Shown here: positions 24,240-35,859 of the stretch, piece after piece
Position numbering within the stretch: position 1 is the first letter of the stretch
Layout of the letters: every line of letters starts with the position of its first letter
Assembly: GCA_020091685.1 (NCBI GenBank)
Contig: CM034600.1
Span: 14,015,908 to 14,079,907, forward strand
DNA length: 64,000 nt
Origin: Lutjanus erythropterus
Taxonomy: Eukaryota; Chordata; Actinopteri; Lutjaniformes; Lutjanidae
Direction of reading: 5' to 3'
Notes under the pieces: model-generated
What the model saw: only the letters and a program-made list of their open reading frames with translations
Database searches by the model: none
Told to the model about the DNA's origin: nothing
Translations under genes and position numbers: made by a program

Positions 24240-24640
24240 CACACGGGCCTGCTGCTAATTTCCCGCCCTGAGTGCGGTAATCTGAGGGGAAGATTAAGGT
24301 GAAGGAGTTATTCTTGACTATTTTATTAAGAGGTGCTTTAGGCGCTGGAAGAAGGGGCTTTAGCGCTCCTCCAGCAGCGTGCCATACAATACAAGACAAA
24401 CATTTGCTGTTATTTCACCAAAGTACTCTCAGATGTGCTGGGTCGAGGCCTTGCCTTTTGCCGTGGAGGAACTTGGCATCAAAGTTCCCCGCAGTTCTCT
24501 GAAAACAAAAATGTGCCCTTCTTTTCCGCGGGTCCTGCCCTGAGCCCGTGTCCGACAGATAAATAGTGAGGTGTCAAAAGAAAGGAACGGCAAAAACCTC
24601 ACACCTAGTTTTAATTAAAATGGGAGGGAGCAGAGCAGAT
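24240..24640. promoter_or_regulatory. Candidate enhancer-like block with paired T-box half-sites
   Basis: A repeat-free, GC-balanced block. AGGTGTCA (24569-24576) and TCACACCT (24599-24606) are inverted T-box half-sites 22 bases apart, followed at once by a TTAATTAA homeodomain core (24611-24618). The upstream part has GGGGAAGATTAAGGTGAAGG near 24285. There is no supported ORF. Confidence 0.35.
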
Positions 24641-24754
24641 GAACAAGGGGAAGCAGAGAAGAAGCAATGAATCTGTTCCTTGTATTAGAAAACACAGAGG
24701 CAAGAGAAGTAAATTTGGGGATCTGAATACTGACATTGATATCTGTAATTTATT

Positions 24755-25095
24755 TATATAATATACATACATTTTTAAGTATAGAACTTAACTGCCCTAC
24801 CAGTTAAAGATCAAGTCTCGTTCTATAGAAGATGAGACCAGACTTCTCTATGGATGTCATTTTTTTAGCCACGACAAAGGCCAAAACGTGGCCCGCAACG
24901 AGCTAGGTAAGCCTTGTTTTTAGGCTGGCAGATATTTATGACTTGTGGCCCCATTATATCTTAATAATATACACACATTCCTTTGAGTATTAGAAAATCT
25001 ATGATGGTCTCACAGTTAGAGATCAAGTCTCATTCTGTAAAAAAAATTGTAAAATCAATAAAAGTGGAGAAACTCACAAAAGCTGAAAGTCTAAA
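24755..25095. repeat. Two diverged direct repeats, period about 207 bp
   Basis: A block starting AATATACATACATTTTTAAG near 24759 and containing AAAGATCAAGTCTCGTTCTA recurs near 24966 with AATATACACACATTCCTTTG and AGAGATCAAGTCTCATTCTG. A third related block (TAAAGCTAAAGTCTTATACT near 25693) follows the transposon that ends at 25664. The origin is uncertain. Confidence 0.55.
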
Positions 25096-25254
25096 TAATC
25101 TACAACTGATGTTGGTCAGAGCCTGCATGTCCCACTAGAAGTTGTAGCTATTCAGAAATACTTGCTTTTTTGACAATGATACTACAGCCGCGACGTCCTC
25201 CTTTGAAATTTCTATTCCGAGCCAAAATAACTGTACAAATTAATAATTGTACTG

Positions 25255-25664
25255 AGTACAAATTAATGCAGAATGTTTGCAGAATGAGTTAGTGTCTTTT
25301 TAGAGCCATAAGGATCAGTAATAATCTTTAAAAAGGAGTAGATGTTTACAATGGTTAAAATGAGAAATATGTTAATGGAGTTTGACAGACAGTAAGACAG
25401 CTGATCAACTTACAGTGTAAGACTCATCATCACTTGTTATTGTCAGCTTATAATGTTGTGCTCATCTTGCACTCCTGCACTGTTCCTGCAGCCTGCCTGA
25501 GGTTCCTCAAGTCTGGGGAGGAGGGGGCGGGGGAAACACCTTGCTTCAACCATAGAGTATATATAAGATAAGGATTCAACATTATTTAACATACTGTGCA
25601 TGGCTCCAACATGCTATTTGAACTGCATATTTGGATGTGCTATTACTTCATATTGCTCCTTTAA
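25255..25664 (-). mobile_element. AAAGGAGCAATG-family element, truncated copy 3, inverted
   Basis: The right end, ATATTGCTCCTTTAA at 25650-25664, is the inverse complement of the family start. CAGCTGATCAACTTACAGTG near 25399 and GAATGAGTTAGTGTC near 25282 match inverted inner blocks of copies 1 and 2. The far terminus was not found, so this copy is truncated. Confidence 0.7.
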
Positions 25665-25889
25665 GTACAGAAAGTCCCTATAGGCTTCACAGGTAAAGCT
25701 AAAGTCTTATACTGTAGAAGTTTATAAAATGTCAATAGTAGAATGTAAAGAAAAATAAAAACAAATGATTTCTCGTTACAAATATATTTAAAAAACTACA
25801 CCCAAAAACTTTATCTATAGTGTAGTCTCCACATCTAAATTTGTTTTTATATCATTAAACACAAATAGAACACTGAAGTAGATATATTC
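25665..25889. other. AT-rich intergenic DNA
   Basis: It includes the third member of the direct-repeat series near 25665-25740. Nothing else is recognised. Confidence 0.45.
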
Positions 25890-26480
25890 AAAAAAAGTTG
25901 AAAAAGAGCCAAGGCCAGCGACAGCCCAGCAGCCGCCTCACCCACCTGCCTCTTTTGTTTGCTTTGTCATCGCTTCACCGTGCCATTCTTAAACACTTAC
26001 TGCTCCTCAGTGCTGTTGAAAAACAAGATGCCTCTGTGTGTGTGTTTGTGTGTGTGTGCGTGAGTGTGCATTCTGAGCCTTTACTGCATTCACGGAAACA
26101 GAGGAGAAACAGCTTCGCAAAGCCAACGTGGCGCTAAAACAAAGTCATAACTGTAACACCTAGCTGCATGTCTTCCCCTCCCCCACTTTGACCAACAAAC
26201 ATTTGTTTGGAATAACATCTTCCCAATTAAAACTGCTTAATTGACACATCTCGAAAACCTCAGGAACTCTGAGCCGAACGGTCAGCGGGGACAGACAAAA
26301 ACCACAGAAGTGGCCGTTTCAACCACTCATAAAACACAATTCAGAAACCGGATCTTCCTCTTTCCTTTTCTGTACTCGAAAGAGAGGATGTGGCGAGACT
26401 TGATGAGGAGAGACATGGAGAGTGAGGGAGACGCAAAGAAGCCTCTCCTTAAACCAAACTATAGAAATTCTAAATGTGCC
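25890..26480. promoter_or_regulatory. Candidate conserved non-coding island
   Basis: A GC-balanced block with CTTCCCAATTAAAACTGCTT then AATTGACACATCTCG near 26219, interrupted by a short GT tract at 26034-26060. Its frames have no domain features. Confidence 0.25.
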
Positions 26481-27899
26481 ATCTAAGGATTTGGAGACAA
26501 TATAGTCAAACTGATAAAACTTTCAAAAAAACATGGACAGTAACTGTCTTATTTAGGTGCCAGGCCAGAGATACTTTTACAAATGTTTTATCCATCACAG
26601 TGTGGAAGACAGAACTAACAATACCACAGTGCGTATCAGACACTGGACAGGTTTAATACGTTAAGATTAATGCTGTTCCGCAACAGTAACAGTATCAGAC
26701 TAATTTCCATCAAAAAAACACGCATTCTATTAAAATGCATTCTTAGAAAAAAAATATTCCTACAATGCATCAAATATCAGCAGAGTGCGGAACTTGAACT
26801 TCACTATAATGCCTCGATGACCCAACACACTGTTGATGTAACATCCATTTGACGGCCGTTGACCGTCAGGGAAGAAGAAGCCCAGTTCATGAGATCATGC
26901 AAGTCCTGTAGGTGATGATGTGTGAAGTGTACAGGGAAGGGCAGCTGTGACTGGGAATGGCAGCAACAGAGAGGATGTGCGGACTGGATGGGAGCTGTTG
27001 TTTAAGACAAGATGTAACTGTCACTGAAAGAAAGTAGGATTCAATCATTTACACTTTATAAAACTAAACAAAGCCACAATGGCTGCTGGTTCGACACAGC
27101 TATCACCATAAATTCCTAAATTCAGTCTCATTTAGTTTTAATGGGAGCTACATACTGCAGATGTTCCAGGATTGTTCTTTTAAATCCAGACTCAGTTAAA
27201 ACATTAAAAGCCAGTCAAAACATTTCTTAAGCTTGCTGGGACATTATCCATCTAATTCAAAATCCTGCCGGCATTAATGCCGTCTGTATACTAGCTGTGT
27301 TAGTCCCAGTCTTAGGAACCAGAGCCAAATTTTTCTGCACTCGTGAAACTGGTCTGGGTGTGTGCAGCTCCCCGTGCCACCCATCGCCTCTGCCTGCGCT
27401 GTGTTGGAATCAATGCAGGGCATGAAACTACTGATGTGCCGAACAGGGTTTTTTGTGTCTGTGTCTGTGTTTTTTGTTTTGTTTTTGTACTGGAGACAGT
27501 GAAAATAAAAACAGTACTGCAAATGATTCTTCTGTCACAGCATCTTTTTTTTTTTTTTAAACCCTGTTTTTAACTCAGTTTATTCAACTAGTTTATTCCA
27601 TCTCAAATATCTTAACATGATAATCAACCAATATAATTATTTACACACATTATATACAGTATGTCTTGGTAGTAAAAAGATTTTCCTAATGAAAGAAACA
27701 TCATAGTCCACTGACAGTTTACTTAGATAGGTATAAAAACTGCTTAAAACCTAAATACTCCTTTTAATTTTTAACTTAAGTCAGACATGTAATTAGCCCA
27801 TGGAAAAAAGCCTGACTTTGCACCCCAACATTAAGTTTTTAACAATTAACCTACTGAGCAGTGCACTTCTACTCCAAAGAAATTAAAGCAATATGTTGC
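26481..27899. other. Intergenic, nothing recognised
   Basis: Mostly AT-rich, with a T tract at 27545-27558. CCTGCCGGCATTAATGCCG near 27264 is locally palindromic. No gene is supported. Confidence 0.4.
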
Positions 27900-28260
27900 T
27901 TTGTTGGGCAAATTTATTCTCACTGCTGTTTTTTAGGAAGATTTTCTTTGTATTTGTGCAACACTCTTGTTTCTGGACTCTGCCAGGTGAACCTGTGTCA
28001 TGCTGAGTGCCTATCTTTTTTCCTGGGCGGAGAACATACAATTAATACAGGCCGAGCACTTTGCCTTTGGGACACTGAGCATCACAGAGACGCAAGCTTG
28101 TAATAGAGCTATTTGTTTTCCTCAGAAAGCTGTCCAAATGCCCTCGCTGGGATCACTACACTGCACAAAGGCAAGCTATGAATTGGTCAAATCCACTGGG
28201 GCAGGTTATTGATTAGGCCTACGGCTAGCAGCACGCAAATATGCAACTAAATTAGATATT
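27900..28260. promoter_or_regulatory. Candidate conserved non-coding island
   Basis: Non-repetitive sequence with ACATACAATTAATACAGGCC near 28034, TTGCCTTTGGGACACTGAGC near 28061 (TCF/LEF-like CTTTG) and GGTTATTGATTAGGCC near 28204. The call rests on texture only. Confidence 0.3.
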
Positions 28261-28715
28261 TATGTTGGTGTGTGTGAGAGTGTACGTATGTGCTTTATAG
28301 TGGCAGTAAAATCAACTTAATCTGCATCAAGAACTGGTCAAATTTTATAAACCGTAGACCTCTACATGCAATATCAATTTCAAACCCCTTCTTTTGAGCA
28401 AAGTCTGTCATGGACAGCAGCTTGATGATGGCATCAATGCTGCAAAGGCGTGGTGAGGACGGCGCTCAATGATCAACAGAAAAAAGAAAAACTGTAAACA
28501 ACCCATTTATCTGCAATGTCAAATACATTGACACATACGAGGCATTTGCTTTGGTGTTTTGGTGCTTAACAATAAAAATATAAACAGAGTAAATTAGAAA
28601 AGTGATAATAAAATATGAAAAATATGTTTATTATTTAAATGAAAGAGCTTCTCAGTTCCCAATATGCAGTATAAGAAGAATATAAAATGTGCACAACAGT
28701 AATCTAAAACATGTG
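28261..28715. other. AT-rich intergenic DNA
   Basis: No gene, RNA or repeat recognised. Confidence 0.4.
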
Positions 28716-28922
28716 TTAAAGGGAAAATTTAGCCCTTTTCATGTGGCTGTCAAGTCAGTGTTGAAGGCAAATGTAGTCAGTAAATTCCTCACTGCTGCAA
28801 TATTGATCATGAAAACTGAGATCTTCTGCTGCAAAACCCGTGGTTCTTCCTGCATCCAGTGATGTCACTTACTATCAACACTGACTGGGCAACCACATGA
28901 AAAGTGACGAATTTCCCTTTAT
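28716..28922. mobile_element. Short TTAA-type MITE
   Basis: The left end TTAAAGGGAAAATTTAGCCC, then TTTTCATGTGGCTGTC and AGTCAGTGTTGA, is mirrored on the right by TCAACACTGACTG, then CCACATGAAAAGTGACG and AATTTCCCTTTA. This forms an almost complete hairpin of about 205 bp. The left flank keeps TTAA. A longer relative starts near 59184. Confidence 0.78.
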
Positions 28923-29339
28923 GTAACGCACTGAGTCAGATGGTGTAGACCTTATGTTGATGTAACATTTTGTATTACACACTTCATCTGCTTTTGTTAA
29001 CGCAGCAAAATCTGCCAACCATATAAATGAAGGCATTATTTTAATAAGAGAAAACTAACTTTTTGTTCCTGACTACATGTTAAACAAGTAGTTAAAAGTC
29101 AAAATGCCATGTCCAGTCTCCTTAGGGGACAGCTGGGGGTAATAATCGGTTGGATGCTCCTTAGGCAAACTTACAGAATCTGACAGAATATATAACGGAC
29201 TACAGTTACATGCATACATAACAACTTTCTCTTGCCTCCTGTGTCTCTTCCATTTCTTGCTCACATCCGCCGCCCTCCCTCTCCACATCTCCCTTTTCAA
29301 CAAGAGCAGTTTGTCAGGGTCAGAAAGCAATTTAAAACC
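28923..29339. other. Intergenic, nothing recognised
   Basis: AT-rich, with no support for a gene. Confidence 0.4.
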
Positions 29340-29960
29340 TCTCGTAATGAGAGTCAGTGAGAGAGAAGAGTGAGGGAGGGAGAAGTTAAAGGGAGGGAGG
29401 GAGAGAAGGAGAGATGAGGTAGTGGGGCGGAGAGAAGAAGAGGATGAGGAAGGAGGGAGGGCTAGGCTGGGGTGTCAGCCATCAAAGCAGGCCAGGAGAA
29501 AAGAAGGCCAGGTGCTGGTTGTGGGAATGTGCCGTCTATGGTTCCAGGGACCAGGGAGCTGGTGGGGGCCACGAGGGGAGAAGGGGGGGGTGCAGGGTGG
29601 TAATTAGCCAAGCCTGGAGGAGAGAGAGGGCCCTCCGGGGCCCGCGGGGATAGCCCCTCCGAGAGGATACCATTTGCACTTCTACAGGAGCCGCCAGCCC
29701 CGGGCCACAAAGAAGGGGAAAAGGGGAACTATGGCATCCTTTATCAGGCCGGACAAAGACGCCGCATCTTTTCAAAGGAGACCGGAGAGAGAGAGAAAGT
29801 CCAGTGTTCCAGAGAAGGAGGGGAAGAAGAGGAAAAAGAGAAGAGAAGAAAGAATCCACGGACTGGTCAGGAGAGAGACACAGAGAGAGATGCCAGTGTG
29901 TGGGTTGCAAAGCGAGACAGGAGGTTACGGTCATACTGTGACCCAGTCAGTCCTCTGAGA
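29340..29960. promoter_or_regulatory. Purine-rich tract and candidate conserved island
   Basis: 29340-29470 is a GGGA/GAGA-rich tract. 29590-29780 is GC-rich non-repetitive DNA with GGTAATTAGCCAAGCCTGG near 29599 (homeodomain core) and CATCCTTTATCAGGCCGG near 29733. Lys/Arg/Glu-rich frames here come from purine composition. Confidence 0.28.
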
Positions 29961-30859
29961 CATCAGAAATTCACTAGTGTCCCACACACACACACATACA
30001 CACGCACACGCACACTTAGATATCACATAGTGCCGAGTTACACAACGATATTCCCAGTGCACAGCAACTAAAAACAATACCATGTTGTTTTTTCACATTT
30101 CAATCATTTTCCATCTCAGTTCCCATCAGTTTTGGAGGCACAAAAATATGAAATGTCTCTTTATCCAAATGAACAGAGGTTTGGCTTCACAATTCTTCTC
30201 CAGGGTCAGCAAGAACTCTGAATACAAGTATTTTAAGCTACTACAATTTTCATATTTTGTTGACTCTAGAGGTTCCTGTGGACAAAAGCATAAATAGTGT
30301 TTCCACCATAATAACCACAAAATATAAAGTTAAAAAATAAAATTATCTGAATGAAAAGACTCCTGCTTCAATTTAACTTGCTAAAGTACTACTAACTGTA
30401 AATTTGCCTAGGAAAATGTAAACACAGGCTTGTTTTATCTAATTTCATTGAGAATCCAGCCTGGTGGCAGGAATTAAGAACAAATATATAGAAAAGCACA
30501 TTTTCTCACTGATGGTCTTGTTAACTTATGCTGATCATGTGGAGGCATTTAAATTGAGACTCTTTAACAACCAGGTAAAAACTTCTTATAGTAGCTTATA
30601 TTAATATTAATATTAAATATGAGTAACTGTATTCTGTTACAGTTACTTATATTTTGTTCTTCTGATTTTGAAATATTCCAAAAATAATCCAAAGTATTTT
30701 AAATATTTTACTTAACCTTGAGTGATATAATGGAATAAAATCATTTAAGGGCAAGTATTCAGTAATCTGTAGTGGTTTTAAAAGTAACTCTCCCAACACC
30801 GTTCATCTCATGGGAGCTGAGTAGAGGCAGTGGATAAGGAGCCAAAATGGCCGCTGTCT
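29961..30859. other. AT-rich intergenic DNA with a small CA tract
   Basis: CA/CG-interrupted tract at 29982-30015. Nothing else is recognised. Confidence 0.4.
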
Positions 30860-31505
30860 ACCTTTGACATTATCAGGGAATCTTAAGAGTTTTGGCCTCC
30901 TGTAGAGGGAGGAAAGTGGAGGTCACTGACATTACTTTTACCTATTACCTCTGGAGTATGGCTGCACCGAGGGGTGAATGGTGGCCTTTGAGGCTGTGAG
31001 GCTTTGTGCTCTCCATTGGAGAGCAGCCTGACAGCCTTCGCTGAGTGGGGGCCAAAGGTCAGACAGGTCATGTGATAAGGCATTTCAGACCTGCATATAG
31101 GGCCCCAATCTGAAGAGGCCTGAAAAACCTCAAGACCCGCACCCCCCCCCCTCCTCTTCTCAGTGTCTCTCCTCTTCTTTTCTCCCTCTGTTTCTCTCTC
31201 TCTGGACACAAAATGCCATTTGTTGTCCGTCAGTCAGTAGCACAGCGCCCGGGTTGGGCCCGGCGCTGAAAGCTCCATTCACACACCCTCTCACCCAGGG
31301 ATGTTTTTGCAATTCAATATTTTCACACGCAGGCAGCTTCATCGTTACTTTGGAACCGTACACTTGGCAGGATGAGGCTGGGGGCCTCTGGGACAGAGGG
31401 GCTGAGAGGTGGAGGGGTGGAGTTGAGGGGGTCAGCACAGAGGAATCCTAGTGTCGGGAGGGGACGGGCCTGTGCCGGCTAATGGGCCATCTTGAAATGT
31501 TTTAG
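30860..31505. promoter_or_regulatory. Candidate conserved non-coding island
   Basis: A repeat-free block. It includes ACAAAATGCCATTTGTTGTC near 31207, GCACAGCGCCCGGGTTGGGC near 31240 and TTGCAATTCAATATTTTCAC near 31306. Its texture is among the most CNE-like in the window. No coding frame is supported. Confidence 0.33.
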
Positions 31506-31527
31506 CCAAGACCCCTCCAACACCTAC

Positions 31528-31595
31528 AAACACACACACACACACACACAAATAAGCGCACACACACACACTCACGAATGGTTACGCACACACAC
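31528..31595. repeat. Interrupted (CA)n
   Basis: Two CA runs (about 31529-31550 and 31559-31572) and a short run at 31587-31595, separated by non-repeat bases. Confidence 0.9.
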
Positions 31596-32321
31596 ATTCT
31601 GCCCTACTCATCACCTCCAAAACCAATGTGACTCCAGGTTAACGAGGAGGGCTCTTGCTTCCTTCATCAAAATTTCTGGGCTGATACAGTCACGCTATCC
31701 TGCCAGGAAAAGACTTTCTTACCCCTCAGTAACTCACACATCACAACATTTCCGTATCTCAAATACACAGCCCAGAGTTAGCAACAACCAAATTAGAATG
31801 GCTGGACATCTATTTGAGCAAAGTACATCTGTCACCTTCAAAAGTATCTCTAAACCAGCCCTGTCTCCCAGAAATCACACTTTCATACAACTTAGCTTGG
31901 CTTAACTTAGTTTATTTTGGTCATTTTCCAACTTACAAGTCAAGTACAAATGTAAGTAAACTGAATCTAATCAAAATAAATTACACTGACTGAAAAGGTG
32001 CAAGGTTAAAGCCATATCTTATTCCTACTCCAGCAAATACTAAAATTTTTTGAGTGATTCAACTGAAAGCTGCGAAAATGTTGATACTAATGTTATCAAT
32101 AAAATGTTTACTGACAATGTATTTCATTTGTTTCCCATCAAAATAGATACAAGAAACTTTTCACTTGTTGTGACTACAACATTATTCAAAAGTCAACAGT
32201 GACTTGAGACATTAGATGTATTCACTAATATTAAACAAAAATTATGATCTTCTCCTAAGCTTAACCGATTTGTTTTTATTGGCTAAACCTACCAAAATCA
32301 CATAATTTCCTTATTTTAACC
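31596..32321. other. AT-rich intergenic DNA, possible worn repeat
   Basis: The segment 31890-32210 (GCTTGGCTTAACTTAG and similar) has the feel of an AT-rich interspersed repeat, but I found no second copy in the window. No gene is supported. Confidence 0.35.
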
Positions 32322-32530
32322 CAGGGGTTCCCGAACCCAAGGGTGGGCCCCCTGGGAGGGCATAGAGCCACTGCAGGTGGGGCGTAGATGACCAGGGGTA
32401 AAATATGTAATATGTAGTGAAGCTAAGTTGAATGAATTGTTGATAATTGATTTTAAAAATTTATTTGACTTTAAAAACCTTTTTTTGGTTTCTGAAGGGG
32501 GGCGAGCCAGAAAAAGTTTGAGAACCACTG
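32322..32530. mobile_element. Short hAT-type MITE
   Basis: Ends CAGGGGTTCCCGAACCC and AAAAAGTTTGAGAACCACTG form hAT-like inverted termini. The flanking octamers TTTTAACC (32314-32321) and CCTTAATT (32531-32538) differ only by C/T transitions at four positions, consistent with an aged 8-bp duplication. It has no coding capacity. Confidence 0.75.
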
Positions 32531-32989
32531 CCTTAATTAAAATGGTGTGGGTGTGAACCCTTGACTGTAGTGTTCAAGTCCTGCCCTTTCTATGCTCGCC
32601 ATTTACCCCAAACACCTCCTTGTGACTCCAGTGTGTTATTTAAAGGCATTGTTTCAAAGACACATCGTCCATGAACATAAACCAGCCAGGAATTACAATG
32701 TCACCACAATGTAATTATGAAAACAACTTAGTGATGTACAAACATAAATTCTAGGAGAAAGGGTTGCTCTAAACACAACATGAGGAAATTCAGCAACCTC
32801 TGCATTAGTTGATGAATGAAAAATATTGTAAAAATATGAATTTGTTTTTAACAGGTTCTGTACACAGATTACCAGAGCAAATGGGAAACAACAGGTCTGC
32901 AAAAAAATAAACATCCGAGAACAAAAGCATTCACTTTGTGGAAATGTGCCTCATTTTAACCAAACCATTTCAGGAGATTTGTTTCAACT
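32531..32989. other. AT-rich intergenic DNA
   Basis: Nothing recognised. Confidence 0.4.
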
Positions 32990-33760
32990 CCACATCTGTA
33001 ATACCTGAGGATGTGCTTAGCATACAGAGTGGCTGAGAGCTCTTAATATATTTATCCTGTGCACCACACTCTACTTAATGAAATTAAACCACACCAATAG
33101 TGGCCCTTTGTCTCTGGGGAGTTCAGTAATCAACATGCCACCAGTTTTCATTCTGTATGAAAATAAATGGCAGCCGGTGATATGGGCCTAATTGTGTTGC
33201 ACCGGGGAGGAGCTGGCTGAGAAAAGAAACTTGCTGCAGTGATGTAGTGGAGCCCATTTTCATGGACAGCGGCGCTCAAGAGAGGTGGCCAAATAAGCAG
33301 AGGCATTCATCTGGGGAGCGGTACCCCCCCTCTCCCTCCTTCTCTTTCTATCCATCATACTCACAAAGAAAGTTAGCCAAGTATTAAACAAATAGAGAAC
33401 TGGTGAGCCCTACGCACCAGCGCCTGGCAGGGTCACTGGATAATGACAGCTCAATTACGGTGAATCTCCTTGTACATCCCCCACCCCCAATACAATCCCC
33501 ACAGCCGCCCCACCCAGCATGGCAAATTTGTCAAACTCGCCAAAACGATGGGTCTGACAGTGTAATCGCTAACCGTCCCCACCGACATGAAAGAGGTCTT
33601 TATCTGGCCAAATCAAAGAACCTGATCTCCGAGAGAAAAGGGTGGGGGGGGTGAGTAGAGAAGAGAAATGTCCCGCTCGGCCCCTGTGAGACGTGGAGAT
33701 GTCTCTAATCCGCTTTAATGAGACACTGCGTGCCCATCTTTGTGGTAATGACGAAACGCA
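32990..33760. promoter_or_regulatory. Candidate conserved non-coding cluster
   Basis: A long block without transposons. Notable segments are CATGCCACCAGTTTTCATTC near 33136, ATGGGCCTAATTGTGTTGC near 33182, CGCTCAAGAGAGGTGGCC near 33273 and CTCAATTACGGTGAATCTCC near 33450. Open frames on both strands show no domain. Confidence 0.35.
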
Positions 33761-34330
33761 GTGAGAAAGACAGTGGGGGGGTGGGGGAGGCAGCGAGGGA
33801 GAGATAGAAGTGATGATGGAGCCAAGGCTTTGAACTGGCGGTCTGATGAAAGGGGCAGCAAGCGGAGGGAGTTGAGAGCCACGCTGCTTCTGCACACCAC
33901 TGTCTGTGTCAGACAGACAGACAAACAGCCCAGGGGACAGAGCAGTTTGTCTGCTTATCATATCTGGACAGGATGAGCCGTCATCAGCAGCACTGGACTG
34001 GGACCGAAGGATGACTGTGTGTGTGTGTGGGTGTGTGTTTGTGTGTGTGTGGAGCGCAATTGTTGAAACTATGATAGAGGAAGAATAAGACTTTTGAAGA
34101 AAAGAAAAAAGTTTTGATCAGTGCCATTCACCAAGAATTTCAATTAAGTGTCACTTTTCACATTGTAAAAGGGGTTTCTGAGTTAATTTTAAGTATAGTT
34201 ATAGGCTTCTTCTTATAAACACACTATACCTTGAGTTTGCTGTGTGTCGCTTTGCCATTATATCGTTCATGTATTCGATAAAATGGCTTTAGTCCACCAA
34301 CTGATTAGTTGTTCAATACATTATCTAATT
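33761..34330. other. Intergenic with a GT tract
   Basis: An imperfect GT tract occupies about 34016-34051. Nothing else is recognised. Confidence 0.45.
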
Positions 34331-35361
34331 TTGAAGGGACAGTTCACCCCAAAATCATAAATACATATTTTTCCTCTTACTTGTGATGCTATTTGCCTAT
34401 TTTGATTGTTTTGGTGTGAGATGATGAATTTTGGAGATATCTGCTGCAGCGATGTCTGTCCTCTGTCCAATATAAAAAAATTAGATGGCACTCAGATTGT
34501 GATGCTCAAAACAGAAAAAAACCTCAAATAATAAAACACATTTGAAAAACTCAGCAGTGGTGTCTCTTCCCACAGGTCATGACTCAAGATAATACACAGA
34601 CAGTTTCCTGTTGGAACTGTTTTCTTTCTACCAAACCACACCTACCAATTAGGATGGCAAATTTTGTGCTTTTTCTTTAACTGATAGTTGAAAACATTAA
34701 CAACTGATTAATCATTAATGATCAATAAAATGCAAAAAGCATATCTTTTTCTCATTTGAAGTTTTATTTAAATTATTCTAGCGGCACATTAGGTATGTGA
34801 AACATTAATTCATGAAGCACAAACAATTTCAACAAACAAAACAAAAAGAACGATAAGGCTCCTGATCAAAATGGCTGTCTTGTCTGCCATTTCTAGACTA
34901 ACAAGGCAGACCAAACCAAACTGTGACAAAAAATGTGAGCTCTAAAGAAATAGTACACAAAGCACAAAATAATCAGTTACTGAATTTTTAATCAGTTAAA
35001 TTCATTATCAGCATGCAGAAGAAAGCATGCATCTACTCATGGACGAGAGGTTACAACTAAGCCGAGGAGGAAACCATTTATGTTTACGTCCCACACAGTC
35101 ACAAGCGCAAACCTTTTGTCCATTGGTAGATGCACGCTCCCTTCTTCACAGTGATACAGTTGGCGTTTTGCAAATGTATTTTTTGCACACCACAAGCCAA
35201 GTGCCATCTAGCTGCATTATATTCAAGAGAAGGTAGACATCTCTACGGCTGATATCTCCAAAACTCAACAATTTACTTCAAAATAATTTCGATGGAAGAA
35301 CAGTACTACAGGTAAGAGTAAAAATATGTATTTTTAATTTTGTGGTGAACTGTCCCTTTAA
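34331..35361. mobile_element. TTAA-type non-autonomous DNA transposon, copy 2
   Basis: Left end TTGA-AGGGACAGTTCACCCC and right end GGTGAACTGTCCCT-TTAA. The left TTAA has one base changed. Inverted internal blocks (TTTTGGAGATATCTGC near 34430 and GATATCTCCAAAACTC near 35251; AGATGGCACTCAG and AAGTGCCATCTAG) give a palindromic layout as in copy 1. Length 1031 bp, no transposase frame. Confidence 0.78.
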
Positions 35362-35859
35362 GGCTGGATGGTAATAGGGAAATATTCCACTTTACAGCAA
35401 TAGTCTGCAAACTTACATATAAAATAATCAAATTTAAGTTCAAAACAATGAACTGCTACTGTAGTGCCATACACGAGACCAAACTCTCCATGTGTGTAAA
35501 TCAAAAACTAATTTTTTACATTTTTAATTACAGGCTCATTCAGGAGAAATTTGTGAAACGACAACATTGTAAAATCATATTATCACAGTACATTTCAACA
35601 GGAAAATATGAACACTAGTAAAATTACAATTTAGCCCAAGTCTTGTCAATTTAGCCTGAAACTTTGTCTTCACGCCAAGACACAGAGTGTTCCTGCACAG
35701 GGAACAGAGAGAACATGGCGACATAAAGGAGACGGGAAGTTCAGGAATGGATGAAAGGAAAAGAGCAGGGTGAGGACAAACGAAGAAATAAAAGAAAAGA
35801 GCGAGTAAGAGGGAGAAAGTGCGCGGGCTAATACCAAACAAATCGGGATTAGACCCAGA
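35362..35859. other. AT-rich intergenic DNA
   Basis: No gene or repeat recognised. Confidence 0.4.

Noticed and set aside
24755-25095. Satellite array
   Set aside because: Only two or three strongly diverged units, which is insufficient for a satellite.
29674-29958. Lys/Arg/Glu-rich 94-codon frame
   Set aside because: It follows directly from a GA-rich strand and is matched by a long open frame on the other strand.
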